A DNA stretch of 64,000 nt from DASXYG01 sp036502625 (GTDB lineage Bacteria; Actinomycetota; Actinomycetes; Streptosporangiales; Streptosporangiaceae). Of this stretch, positions 42,596 through 50,591 are shown piece after piece. Numbering within the stretch: the stretch's first letter is position 1; each line of letters opens with the position of its first letter. The stretch covers positions 17,957 through 81,956 of the forward strand of contig DASXYG010000017.1 in the NCBI GenBank assembly GCA_036502625.1. Reading direction: 5' to 3'. Made by a program: the position numbers and the translations under genes. The notes under the pieces are model-generated. The model was not told the origin of the DNA. It did no database searches and saw only the letters and a program-made list of their open reading frames with translations.

Positions 42596-43327
42596 ATGTC
42601 CACAGAACGGAATGACCTCCCAGCACCGCGTCCCCGATGGCCGAGGTACGGCGTCGACGCGCCGAACGTCCCGGTCGTCAACGGTGCCGCCGGGGTGGCG
42701 TGCCTCCTGGCCGCCGCCCGGTGGCGGCGGGGACGGACCGCGACGGCGGCCGCGGGGACCGTGCTGCTCGCGTTCACCGGCGTCTACCTGCACACCACGC
42801 TGCGCGGCAAGCTGCGCGCCTGGGAGCGGATCCTGGACCGGGCCGGCCTGAAGGGCGACGAGAACCTCCTCGACCTGGGCTGCGGCCGCGGCGCGGTGCT
42901 GGTCGCGGCGGCCCGGCGGCTGCCCGCGGGCCGCGCCGTCGGCGCGGACCTGTGGGACGGGAAGGACCAGAGCGGCAACCGTCCCGAGGCCGCGCTCGCC
43001 AACGCCGCCGCGGCCGGGGTCGCCGACCGGGTGGAGGTGCGCACGGCCGACATGACCGCGCTGCCGTTCGCCGACGACTCGTTCGACGTCGTGACGAGCG
43101 CCCTGGCGATCCACAACATCCCGTCCGCCGAGGCGCGCTACCGCGCGGTCGACGAGGCGATGCGGGTGCTGCGCCCGGGCGGGCGGCTGCTCGTCGCGGA
43201 CGTCTGGCCGATGGCGCGGAGGTACGCCGCGCACATCGGCCAGGGCACGCTGCACGGGCTCGGCCCCGGGTACTGGTACGGCGGCCCGTTCCTCGGCACC
43301 ACGCTTCTCGAGGCCGTCAAGGGCTAG
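42596..43327 (+). CDS. Membrane-anchored class I SAM methyltransferase (paralogue)
   Basis: The 243-residue protein has one or two weak hydrophobic helices near residues 25-65, then a methyltransferase domain: LLDLGCGRGAVLVAAARRLP, VGADLWDGKDQSGNRPEAAL, DMTALPFADDSFDVVTSALAIHNIP and GGRLLVADVWP. It closely parallels the protein at 18667-19440 in layout and motifs, down to the DLW and NRPEA/NGPEA segments, so the two are paralogues. It follows the GntR gene by 51 bases; a functional link with the catabolic island is not established. Confidence 0.83.
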   Translation: MSTERNDLPAPRPRWPRYGVDAPNVPVVNGAAGVACLLAAARWRRGRTATAAAGTVLLAFTGVYLHTTLRGKLRAWERILDRAGLKGDENLLDLGCGRGAVLVAAARRLPAGRAVGADLWDGKDQSGNRPEAALANAAAAGVADRVEVRTADMTALPFADDSFDVVTSALAIHNIPSAEARYRAVDEAMRVLRPGGRLLVADVWPMARRYAAHIGQGTLHGLGPGYWYGGPFLGTTLLEAVKG

Positions 43328-43335
43328 GTCCGGGC

Positions 43336-44223
43336 CTAGGAGTCCTCGGCGACCATCGTGCCGCCCACCGCGGCGCGCGGGTCGCGGCGCGGCCAGGCGC
43401 CGTTCTCCACGGCCGTCAGGAAGTCGCCGACCGCACGGTTGAAGGCGTCCGGCTCCTCCAGGTTGATCGTGTGGCCGGTCTTCGGCAGCACGGCGAGCCC
43501 GGACGCCGGGATGGTGCGCTTCAGCATGACGTCGGTCTCCAGGCAGCCGTCGTCCTCGTCGCCGGAGACGACCAGCGCCGGCACGGCGAGCGCGGCCAGC
43601 TCGTCGCGCAGGTCGTACAGCGACGGGCGCAGCCGCTGCACGCCCAGCATGGTCAGCCGGGCGCCCAGGTCGGAGTGCTCGCCGAGGTTGCGGTCGAACT
43701 CCGCCCAGCCGCGCGGGTCCTTGTCCTGGAACTGCACGCGCGCGGGGCCCTGGGCGTACCAGTCGGCGACGCCGCGCGCGCCGTCGGCGGCGTACGCGGC
43801 GGCGACCCGCTCGCATTCGGCCTGGAAGGCGGCGCGCTTCTCCGGCGGCGCGCCGTAGCCGCACCCGGCCACGGTCAGCGACGCGGCGCGGTCCGGGTGG
43901 CGCAGCCCGAGGTGCAGCGTGCAGAAGCCGCCCATGGACAGCCCGACGACGTGGGCGCGGTCGATGCCCAGGTGGTCGAGGACGGCCACGGCGTCGGCGA
44001 CCGCGCGGCCCTGGTTGTAGGCGTCCGGGTCCGCGGGGACGTCCGACGGCGGGTAGCCGCGCGCGGCGTACGTGACGCAGCGGTAGCGCCGGGAGAAGTG
44101 CCGCACCTGCGGCTCCCAGCTCCGGTGGTCGCCGGCGAACTCGTGGATGAACAGGATCGGGAACCCCGCGCCGGTCTCCTCGTAGTGGAGACGGACGCCG
44201 TCATCGGTCAACGCGAAGGCCAT
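43336..44223 (-). CDS. Alpha/beta-fold hydrolase
   Basis: The 295-residue hydrolase has the oxyanion region FIHEFAGDHRSW, nucleophile elbow VVGLSMGGFC (Ser near residue 116), acid Asp in VVSGDEDDGC and His in KTGHTINLEEP. The length and motif set resemble C-C or ester hydrolases of aromatic and heterocycle catabolism. A TATA-centred palindrome shared with the molybdenum hydroxylase operon lies six bases before its ATG, so it probably belongs to the same regulon although oriented oppositely. Confidence 0.85.
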   Translation of the reverse strand: MAFALTDDGVRLHYEETGAGFPILFIHEFAGDHRSWEPQVRHFSRRYRCVTYAARGYPPSDVPADPDAYNQGRAVADAVAVLDHLGIDRAHVVGLSMGGFCTLHLGLRHPDRAASLTVAGCGYGAPPEKRAAFQAECERVAAAYAADGARGVADWYAQGPARVQFQDKDPRGWAEFDRNLGEHSDLGARLTMLGVQRLRPSLYDLRDELAALAVPALVVSGDEDDGCLETDVMLKRTIPASGLAVLPKTGHTINLEEPDAFNRAVGDFLTAVENGAWPRRDPRAAVGGTMVAEDS

Positions 44224-44228
44224 GCGTT

Positions 44229-44238
44229 TGGTATATCA
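44229..44238. promoter_or_regulatory. Second copy of the GntR-type palindrome
   Basis: TGGTATATCA lies six bases upstream of the alpha/beta hydrolase start. On the reverse strand the extended sequence is ATGATATACCAAA, matching 12 of 13 bases of the element at 33893-33905. A repressor bound here would overlap the ribosome-binding region. Confidence 0.6.
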
Positions 44239-44267
44239 TCCGCCGGATCTTCGTGTCCCGTACGGGC

Positions 44268-44309
44268 GTCACCCCGGCGCGCGCGGGCGGCCGCGCGTGC
44301 CGGGGTGAC
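44268..44309 (-). terminator. Terminator of the NlpC/P60 gene
   Basis: Arms GTCACCCCGGCGCGCGCGG (44268-44286) and CCGCGCGTGCCGGGGTGAC (44291-44309) pair over 19 bases with one G-T type mismatch around a GCGG loop. It lies 26 bases downstream of the NlpC/P60 stop and separates it from the hydrolase gene. Confidence 0.85.
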
Positions 44310-44334
44310 GGGGCGGGGGTCCGGGTGCGGCCGC

Positions 44335-45390
44335 TCAGGCGTAGCGGCCGAGGCCGCTGATGTCGCTGCGGGCGGTCGCGGAGCTGATGCGGACGTTCGC
44401 GCCGGTGTAGGGCGCCTCGACCATCTTGCCGCCGCCGACGTACATCGCGACGTGGTGCATGTCGCTGCCGAAGAAGATGAGGTCGCCGGGCTGCGCCTGG
44501 CTCATCGACGGGTGCGACTTCGCGGCCTGGTACTGCGAGACCGTGTAGTGCGGCAGGGAGATGCCGACCTTGTTGTAGGCCCACATGGTCAGGCCGGAGC
44601 AGTCGTAGGAGCTCGGGCCTGCGGCGCCCCAGACGTACGGCTTGCCGATCTGGCTCTCGGCGGCGCGCACGGCGGCCGCGCCCTTGCCGCTGCCGGAGAC
44701 CGACGGCGCCGGGCCGTTCGGCGAGGACGGCGCCGTGGGGTCGGGCTTGTTCTCCTGCGCGGCCTGGCGGCGGAGCTGGTTCAGCTTCGTCTTGACCTTG
44801 TTGACGGCGTTCTGGGCGTCGCGCTTCTGGCCGCCGAGGCGGTCGGAGGTGCGCTTGGCGCCGATGCGCGCGTTCTTGGCGTCGTTGCTCTCGCGGGCGG
44901 CGCGCTTCTGCGTGGAGACCAGGCTGTTGAGCACCGCCGCCTGGTTGCGGTCGAGGTGGGACATCATCGCCGAGCGGTCGATGACCTGCTGCGGGCCCTC
45001 GCCGACGACGGCCGTCATGTCGCTGCCGCTGCCGCCGGTCATGTACTGCGTGGCGGCGGTCAGCCCGACCTTGCGCTCCAGCTTCCCGAGGTCGCGGTTC
45101 GTCGCGCGCAGCTTCGCGTTGGCGCGCTTCTCCGTGTTGCGGGCCTGGCGCAGCTTCACGCGGCCGCCGTTGTAGGCCTCGGTGATCTTCTCGGCCTTGT
45201 CGTTCAGCTTCGTGACCTCCTTCTGGAGGCCACCGATGGTCGGCTTCGGCGCGGCGACCGCACCGGCGGCGGGTACGCCGGCCGCGACGACCATCGCGAC
45301 GATGAGCGTGGCGCCACGGCGCCGGGCCACCCTGCCGCGAAGCGGGCCGCTCAGACGTTTCGCGGACGGACTTTCGAAGTCCTGCGCCAC
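44335..45390 (-). CDS. Secreted NlpC/P60 hydrolase with coiled-coil domain (RipA-like)
   Basis: The 351-residue protein has a signal peptide (TLIVAMVVAAGVPAAGAVAA), a long coiled coil of about 150 residues starting GGLQKEVTKLNDKAEKI, a Pro/Ser linker, and a C-terminal NlpC/P60 domain with Cys in SYDCSGLTMWAYN, His in MHHVAMYVGGG and a third residue near VEAPYTG. The layout matches actinobacterial RipA/DIP1281-type endopeptidases that split daughter cells. The GTG start follows GGAGAGGAG directly after a ydaO-type riboswitch. A strong terminator lies downstream. Confidence 0.93.
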   Translation of the reverse strand: MAQDFESPSAKRLSGPLRGRVARRRGATLIVAMVVAAGVPAAGAVAAPKPTIGGLQKEVTKLNDKAEKITEAYNGGRVKLRQARNTEKRANAKLRATNRDLGKLERKVGLTAATQYMTGGSGSDMTAVVGEGPQQVIDRSAMMSHLDRNQAAVLNSLVSTQKRAARESNDAKNARIGAKRTSDRLGGQKRDAQNAVNKVKTKLNQLRRQAAQENKPDPTAPSSPNGPAPSVSGSGKGAAAVRAAESQIGKPYVWGAAGPSSYDCSGLTMWAYNKVGISLPHYTVSQYQAAKSHPSMSQAQPGDLIFFGSDMHHVAMYVGGGKMVEAPYTGANVRISSATARSDISGLGRYA

Positions 45391-45407
45391 GACTTCTCCT
45401 CTCCTGT

Positions 45408-45592
45408 ACGCCTACCGGGTTAGCTGACGGGTTCGGGCTGGAGATCGCCCTACCGCTCGCGCGGATTCACCCCGCGGGGCCGACGGCCCCAAGGCGGTTC
45501 CCCGGTTCCCGGCGCGCGCACCGTCGCTACCGGCGCGGACGTACGGGACTCGGCGGTCCGGTCGCACCCTCGGGGGACCGGGGGTTCGGCAC
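45408..45592 (-). ncRNA. ydaO-yuaA-type c-di-AMP riboswitch
   Basis: Read on the minus strand, the leader contains TGCCGAACCCCCGGTCCCC at its 5' end, ACCGGGGAACCGCC (45493-45506), GGTGAATCCGC (45461-45471) and the highly conserved 3' block CCCGAACCCGTCAG followed by CTAACCCGGTAGGCG (about 45411-45439). These match the class consensus better than the leader at 27541. The ribosome-binding site of the NlpC/P60 gene follows within a few bases. Expected control: high c-di-AMP lowers expression. Confidence 0.87.
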
Positions 45593-45845
45593 GACCAGAT
45601 CGCGACAGAGATTACGAGATCTGTTCGTGACCCGCTACCGAATGCCGCGAATTAAGGAAAAGATAAGGATACGGGCGGTAATCAAGCAGGCACTTGGCGT
45701 TTGTTGAAGGCGTGGAAAACGCGCGTATTCCGCGCTTCTCAATATTTGTGATCAGTCCACTACAGGTGACGAATACCACGTCGAAGGCCGGGCGCGGCGC
45801 CTCGTGGCCACGCCCGGCCCACGGTGGTCGGGTCCCGTCTTACGG
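45593..45845. other. Gene-free region upstream of the riboswitch
   Basis: About 250 bases with no credible gene, between the riboswitch and the end of the thioredoxin gene. Bases 45600-45760 are clearly AT-richer than the genome and should contain the leftward promoter of the riboswitch-NlpC/P60 transcript. I cannot assign -35/-10 boxes with confidence. Confidence 0.45.
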
Positions 45846-46235
45846 TCAGTTCTGGCCGCCCTGCTCGGCTTCGGCCTCCGCCTCGGCACGGACCTTGTCC
45901 ATGTCGAGCGCCTTGGCCTGGCCGATGAGGTCCTCCAGGGCGTCCGCGGGCAGCGCGCCCGGCTGGGCGTACAGCACGACGCGGTCCCGGATGATCATCA
46001 GCGTGGGGATCGAGCTGATCTCGAACTGGGCGGCGAGCTCCTGCTGGGCCTCGGTGTCGACCTTCCCGAAGACGATGTCCTCGTGGGTCTTGGCGCTCGC
46101 CTCGTACACCGGGGCGAACTGGCGGCACGGCCCGCACCACGACGCCCAGAAGTCGATCAGTACGAACGGGTTCTCCCCGACCACGTCGTTGAAGTTCTGG
46201 GTGGTGAGCTCGACGGTCGGCGCGTTGTTCTCCAT
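45846..46235 (-). CDS. Thioredoxin-family protein
   Basis: The 129-residue cytosolic thioredoxin has the active site FWASWCGPCRQFAP, the cis-proline segment ISSIPTLMIIRD, and a C-terminal extension AEAEAEAEQGG that is acidic and not part of the fold. It should reduce protein disulfides. The ATG at 46235 is the natural start because the fold begins ten residues later; the upstream open frame has no similarity. It is divergent from a methyltransferase gene with 70 bases between. Confidence 0.93.
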   Translation of the reverse strand: MENNAPTVELTTQNFNDVVGENPFVLIDFWASWCGPCRQFAPVYEASAKTHEDIVFGKVDTEAQQELAAQFEISSIPTLMIIRDRVVLYAQPGALPADALEDLIGQAKALDMDKVRAEAEAEAEQGGQN

Positions 46236-46305
46236 AGGCGGCACAACGGCACGACCCCCCGCACGTGTTCCCGCGCACGGTGGCGGCGCCGCTACCGTGA
46301 GCGGT

Positions 46306-47106
46306 GTGACCGAGCACCCTCCCGCCGCCCGCCGCGCCGTGAGCCCCGAGGCGACCGCCGCGGCCAACCGCCGCTGGTGGGAGGGCAACGCCGACGACTA
46401 CCAGGCCGAGCACGGCGCGTTCCTGGACCGCGGCTTCGTCTGGGGCCCCGAGGGGCTGACCGAGGAGGACGCCGGGCTGCTCGGCGACGTCCGCGGCGTC
46501 CGCGCGCTGGAGGCCGGATGCGGCGCCGCCCGGTGCACGCAGTGGCTGGCCGCGCGCGGCGCGCACGCCGTGGGCGTGGACATCGCGTTCCGGCAGCTCC
46601 AGCACTCCCGCCTGGCCGACGACCCGGGCGCGCCGCCCACCCCGGTCGCGCAGGCCGACGCCCGGTTCCTGCCGTTCGCCGACGCCGTCTTCGACCTGGT
46701 GTTCTCGACGTACGGCGCGCTGCAGTTCGTGGCCGACTCCGCGACCGTCATGGCCGAGTGCGCGCGGGTGCTGCGCCCCGGCGGGCGGTTCGTGTTCTCC
46801 GTGACCCACCCGATCCGCTGGAGCTTCCTCGACGACCCGGGTGAGCGCGGCCTGGTGGCCTGCCACTCCTACTTCGACCGCACCCCGTACGTGGAGCAGG
46901 ACCCCGACGGCACCGTGACGTACGCCGAGCACCACCGCACGATCGGCGACCGCGTACGCGAGGCCACCGCGGCCGGGCTGCGGCTGCTCGACCTCGTGGA
47001 GCCGGAGTGGCCGGCCGGCGACGACCGGTCGTGGGACGCCTGGAGCCGCACCCGCGGCGAGCTCATCCCGGGCACCGCGATCTTCGTCTGCGCGCGCGTG
47101 CGATGA
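46306..47106 (+). CDS. Class I SAM-dependent methyltransferase
   Basis: The 266-residue protein begins with ANRRWWEGNADDYQAEHGAFL, a feature of an actinobacterial methyltransferase group, then a Rossmann core with ADARFLPFADAVFDLVFSTYG and LRPGGRFVFSVTHPIRWSF. The SAM loop reads LEAGCGAARCTQWLA, with Ala where the third glycine of GxGxG is usual. The GTG at 46306 is used. The function is unknown. The next gene starts 40 bases downstream on the same strand. Confidence 0.85.
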   Translation: MTEHPPAARRAVSPEATAAANRRWWEGNADDYQAEHGAFLDRGFVWGPEGLTEEDAGLLGDVRGVRALEAGCGAARCTQWLAARGAHAVGVDIAFRQLQHSRLADDPGAPPTPVAQADARFLPFADAVFDLVFSTYGALQFVADSATVMAECARVLRPGGRFVFSVTHPIRWSFLDDPGERGLVACHSYFDRTPYVEQDPDGTVTYAEHHRTIGDRVREATAAGLRLLDLVEPEWPAGDDRSWDAWSRTRGELIPGTAIFVCARVR

Positions 47107-47146
47107 TGCGGCCGAAACGGACATAGCTGCGGCGAAGGGGCGGGAA

Positions 47147-48289
47147 TTGGCGCACACGGCGGACATCGTGATCATCGGCGGGGGCATGGCGGGCGTGTCC
47201 GTGGCGGCGAACCTGCTCGGCGCCGGGGGCGCCGCGCGGCCGGGCACGGCGTGCGGCTCGGTGCTGCTCCTCGAGGCCGAGAACGAGCTCGCGTACCACA
47301 CGACCGGCAGGTCGGCGGCGAAGTACCTGGAGTCGTACGGCTCGGCGCAGGTGCGCGCGCTCACCCGCGCCAGCCGCGCGCGCTACGACGCCGCGGCCGG
47401 CGACGGCGAGACGCCGCCGCTGCTGACCCCGGGCCCCGAGATGATCACCGCGGACGCGGCCGCGCTGCCGGCCCTGGACGCGCGGCTGGCCGAGGTGCCG
47501 TCGCTGCGGCGGCTGACGGCCGGCGAGGCGCGCGCGATCTGCCCGGTGCTGGCCGAGTCGTACGTCGCCGGCGCCGCGATCGAGGACGGCGCCGCCGACA
47601 TCGACGTGCTCGGCCTGCACCAGCACTACCTGCGCGCGGCGCGCCGCCGCGGCCTGGAGGTGCTGACGGGCGCCCGCGTGCGGTCCGCCGTACGCAACGG
47701 GAACGCCTGGCGGATCGAGACGTCAGGCGGCACCGTCGAGGCCGGCACGGTGGTCAACGCGGCGGGCGCGTGGGCGGACGAGGTCGCGGCCGTGTTCGGC
47801 GCGGCGAAGGTGGGCCTCACGCCGATGCGCCGCACGCTCGCGATCGTGCCCGCCGAGGGCCTGGACCGCTCGTGGCCGATCGTCGCCGACATGGCGGAGA
47901 CCTTCTACTTCCGTCCCGAGGGCGACGCGCTGCTGATCTCCCCCACCGACGAGACGCCGAGCGACCCGGTGGACGCCAAGCCCGACGAGCTCGACGTGGC
48001 GCTGGCCATCGAGCGCGTCAACGCGGCCACCACGCTGGGCATCCGCTCGGTGCGCACCGCCTGGGCGGGGCTGCGCACGTTCGCCCCGGACCGGCTCCCG
48101 GTCGTCGGCCACGACCCGGCCGTGCCGGGCCTGTTCTGGCTGGCCGGGCAGGGCGGCTACGGCATCCAGATGGCCCCCGCGCTGGCCGCGTGCGCCGACG
48201 CCCTGGTCCGCAACGCCGCCGTGCCCGCGGACCTCCTGGCCGACGGCGTCGACCCGGCGGCGCTCACGCCGTCCCGGTTCGCCGCCTGA
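47147..48289 (+). CDS. DAO-family FAD-dependent oxidoreductase
   Basis: The 380-residue flavoprotein has the N-terminal FAD motif IVIIGGGMAGVSVAANL, the HTTGRSAAKYLESYG segment after the second strand, VVNAAGAWADEVAAVFG, and C-terminal RTFAPDRLPVVGHDP with GLFWLAGQGGYGIQMAP. This set fits the glycine/D-amino-acid oxidase (DAO) superfamily; close relatives oxidise amino or imino acids or act as dehydrogenases. The start is a TTG behind AAGGGGCGGG. The M19 dipeptidase gene follows after 19 bases, hinting at joint use of unusual peptides or amino acids. Confidence 0.88.
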   Translation: MAHTADIVIIGGGMAGVSVAANLLGAGGAARPGTACGSVLLLEAENELAYHTTGRSAAKYLESYGSAQVRALTRASRARYDAAAGDGETPPLLTPGPEMITADAAALPALDARLAEVPSLRRLTAGEARAICPVLAESYVAGAAIEDGAADIDVLGLHQHYLRAARRRGLEVLTGARVRSAVRNGNAWRIETSGGTVEAGTVVNAAGAWADEVAAVFGAAKVGLTPMRRTLAIVPAEGLDRSWPIVADMAETFYFRPEGDALLISPTDETPSDPVDAKPDELDVALAIERVNAATTLGIRSVRTAWAGLRTFAPDRLPVVGHDPAVPGLFWLAGQGGYGIQMAPALAACADALVRNAAVPADLLADGVDPAALTPSRFAA

Positions 48290-48308
48290 CACCTGGCAGG
48301 ATGTCCGG

Positions 48309-49352
48309 ATGGACGCGTACGGCGGCGGTTTCGTCGCGGACACGCACAACGACCTCCTGATGGCGGTCGCGGCCCGGCCCCCGGAGCGCTGGGGCGCGTT
48401 CTTCGCCGAACGGTGGCTGCCGCGGCTGCGCGAGGGCGGCGTGGGCGTGCAGGTGCTGCCGGTGTTCGTGGACAACCGCGAATACCAGGAGGCGGCGCTG
48501 CGCACCACGCTGCGCATGATCGAGTGCGCGCACCGCGTCGCCGAGGCGTGCCCGGAGTCCGTGGCGCTGTGCCGCGACGGCGCGGAGATCGACGCGGCGC
48601 TGGCCTCCGGGCGCATCGCGCTGGTGCTGGCCCTGGAGGCGGCGCCCGGCGTCGACCGCGACGTCGAACTGCTCGCGACGCTGTTCCGCCTGGGCGTACG
48701 GGTCGCGTCGCTCGTCCATTACGGGAGGACCGCGCTGGCCGACGGCAGCGGCGAGGACGACACGGCGCGCGGCCGCCTCACCCGCGCCGGGGTGGCCGCG
48801 CTGTCCGCCATGGAGCGGCTCGGGATGATCTTCGACGTGAGCCACCTGGGCGCGGCCGGCGTGGCCCACGTCCTGGAGCTGGCCACCCGTCCGGTGATGG
48901 CCACGCACTCCTCGGCGCGCGCCCTGTGCGACCACCACCGCAACCTGACCGACGACCAGTTGCGCGGGCTGGCCGCCACCGGCGGCGTGGTGTGCGCGAA
49001 CTTCTACCCGCCGTTCCTCGCCGCCGACCCCGCCGCGGCCACGCTCGACACCCTGGCCGACCACATCGCGCACATCGCCGGCGTCGCCGGCATCGACCAC
49101 GTGGGCCTCGGCCCCGACTTCATGGCCGACGTGATGACCGACCTGCTCCCCCACTGGTGCGAGGCCGAGGAGACCGGCAGCGACTGGGACATCCGCGCCC
49201 CGCTCCCCGGCGCCGCCGGGCCGTCCGACTTCCCCGCCGTGGCGGAGAGGCTGGCCGAGCGCGGCTTCGACGCCGAGGCCCGGACGAAGATCCTCGGCGG
49301 CAACGTCGCCCGCCTGTTCCGCGCCGAACTCGGCCGCCCCGGCGCGGTCTAG
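48309..49352 (+). CDS. Membrane-dipeptidase-like M19 metallopeptidase
   Basis: The 347-residue barrel peptidase has the M19 ligands in order: VADTHNDLLM (HxD), the bridging Glu in LVLALEAAPG, His in DVSHLGAAG, and HSSARALCDHHRNLTD, ending with a glycine/aspartate motif DHVGLGPDFMAD. M19 enzymes hydrolyse dipeptides, including those with D-residues. No signal peptide is visible, so it is likely cytosolic. It follows the DAO-type oxidase by 19 bases and probably shares its transcript. Confidence 0.92.
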   Translation: MDAYGGGFVADTHNDLLMAVAARPPERWGAFFAERWLPRLREGGVGVQVLPVFVDNREYQEAALRTTLRMIECAHRVAEACPESVALCRDGAEIDAALASGRIALVLALEAAPGVDRDVELLATLFRLGVRVASLVHYGRTALADGSGEDDTARGRLTRAGVAALSAMERLGMIFDVSHLGAAGVAHVLELATRPVMATHSSARALCDHHRNLTDDQLRGLAATGGVVCANFYPPFLAADPAAATLDTLADHIAHIAGVAGIDHVGLGPDFMADVMTDLLPHWCEAEETGSDWDIRAPLPGAAGPSDFPAVAERLAERGFDAEARTKILGGNVARLFRAELGRPGAV

Positions 49353-49389
49353 GACACGTACCGGCCTACACGCGCGGGACGCTCGTCCC

Positions 49390-50532
49390 ATGAGCGCACC
49401 CGAACCGTTCCGCGCCGGCGTACCGCGCGCCGACCTCGATGACCTGGCCGCGCGGCTGGACCGCACCCGCTGGCCCGACGAGCTGCCCGGCGTCGGCTGG
49501 TCGTACGGCGTGGCCCGCGACCACCTCCGCGACCTGGCCGGATACTGGCGCTCCGGCTACGACTGGCGGGCGCACGAGGCGCGGCTGAACGCGGTGCCGC
49601 AGTTCACCACGGAGGTCGACGGCCAGCGCGTGCACTTCCTGCACGCCCGCTCGCCGGAGCCGGACGCCCTGCCGCTGGTCCTCACGCACGGCTGGCCGAG
49701 CACCCCGTACGACTTCCTCGACGTCCTCGGACCGCTCACCGACCCCCGCGCGCACGGCGGCGACCCGCGCGACGCGTTCCACGTGGTCGCCCCGTCGCTG
49801 CCCGGCTTCGGCTTCTCCGGCCCGACACGGGAGCCCGGCTGGGGCGCGGGCCGGGTCGCGCGCGCCTGGGCGGAGCTGATGGGCCGCCTCGGCTACGACC
49901 GGTTCGGCGCGCAGGGCGGCGACTTCGGCAGCATCGTGTCGCCCGAGCTGGGCCGGCTCGCCCCGGACCGGGTCGTCGGCGTCCACGTCAACGCCCTGGC
50001 CACCGCGGCGACCGCCGCCGACCCGCGCGACCTGGACGCCCTGTCCGACGCCGACCGGGAGAAGGCCGTACGGAACCAGATGTGGTGGTACGCCCACTCC
50101 GGCTACGCCACGCAGATGTCCACCCGCCCGCAGACCCTCGCGTACGCGCTCAACGACTCCCCCGTGGGCCAGCTCGCCTGGAACCTGGAGTGGTTCGCCG
50201 ACTGGGACCCCGGCCGTACGGAGCAGGCCCCGGTCGACCGCGACGCCATCCTCACCGACGTCACCACGCTCTGGCTGACCGGCACGGCGGGCTCGGCCGC
50301 GCGCCTCTACCTGGAGTCCGCGGCGGGCGCGTGGGGCGCGCGCCCCGAGCGCTCCCCCGTGCCGACCGGCGTGGCGTGCTTCCCCGGCGACCGCGCCGTA
50401 CGCGGCCTCGCCGAGCTCGCGAACACCGTCACCCGCTGGACCGCCTACGACCGCGGCGGCCACTTCGCGTCACTCCAGGCCCCGGATCTCCTGGTGTCCG
50501 ACGTACAGGAGTTCTTCCGCCCCCTGCGGTGA
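49390..50532 (+). CDS. Epoxide hydrolase (EHN-domain alpha/beta hydrolase)
   Basis: The 380-residue protein starts with the epoxide-hydrolase N-terminal domain (RAGVPRADLDDLAARLDRTR, then WRSGYDWRAHEARLN) followed by an alpha/beta hydrolase core. The oxyanion motif is LTHGWPSTPYDF, the nucleophile is Asp in AQGGDFGSIVSPE, and the catalytic His lies in YDRGGHFASLQAPDLL. A lid-region Tyr is expected but not singled out. It hydrolyses epoxides to diols; the substrate is unknown. Confidence 0.92.
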   Translation: MSAPEPFRAGVPRADLDDLAARLDRTRWPDELPGVGWSYGVARDHLRDLAGYWRSGYDWRAHEARLNAVPQFTTEVDGQRVHFLHARSPEPDALPLVLTHGWPSTPYDFLDVLGPLTDPRAHGGDPRDAFHVVAPSLPGFGFSGPTREPGWGAGRVARAWAELMGRLGYDRFGAQGGDFGSIVSPELGRLAPDRVVGVHVNALATAATAADPRDLDALSDADREKAVRNQMWWYAHSGYATQMSTRPQTLAYALNDSPVGQLAWNLEWFADWDPGRTEQAPVDRDAILTDVTTLWLTGTAGSAARLYLESAAGAWGARPERSPVPTGVACFPGDRAVRGLAELANTVTRWTAYDRGGHFASLQAPDLLVSDVQEFFRPLR

Positions 50533-50591
50533 CCGTACGGCCCGCCGCACGCCGCCAGCGTGTGCCGCATGCGCGCCACCGCGGCCGCCCG

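Noticed and set aside
45745..45775. CRP-like sequence TTGTGATCAGTCCACTACA upstream of the second riboswitch
   Set aside because: Only one half-site matches, and the spacing to the other half is off by one base.
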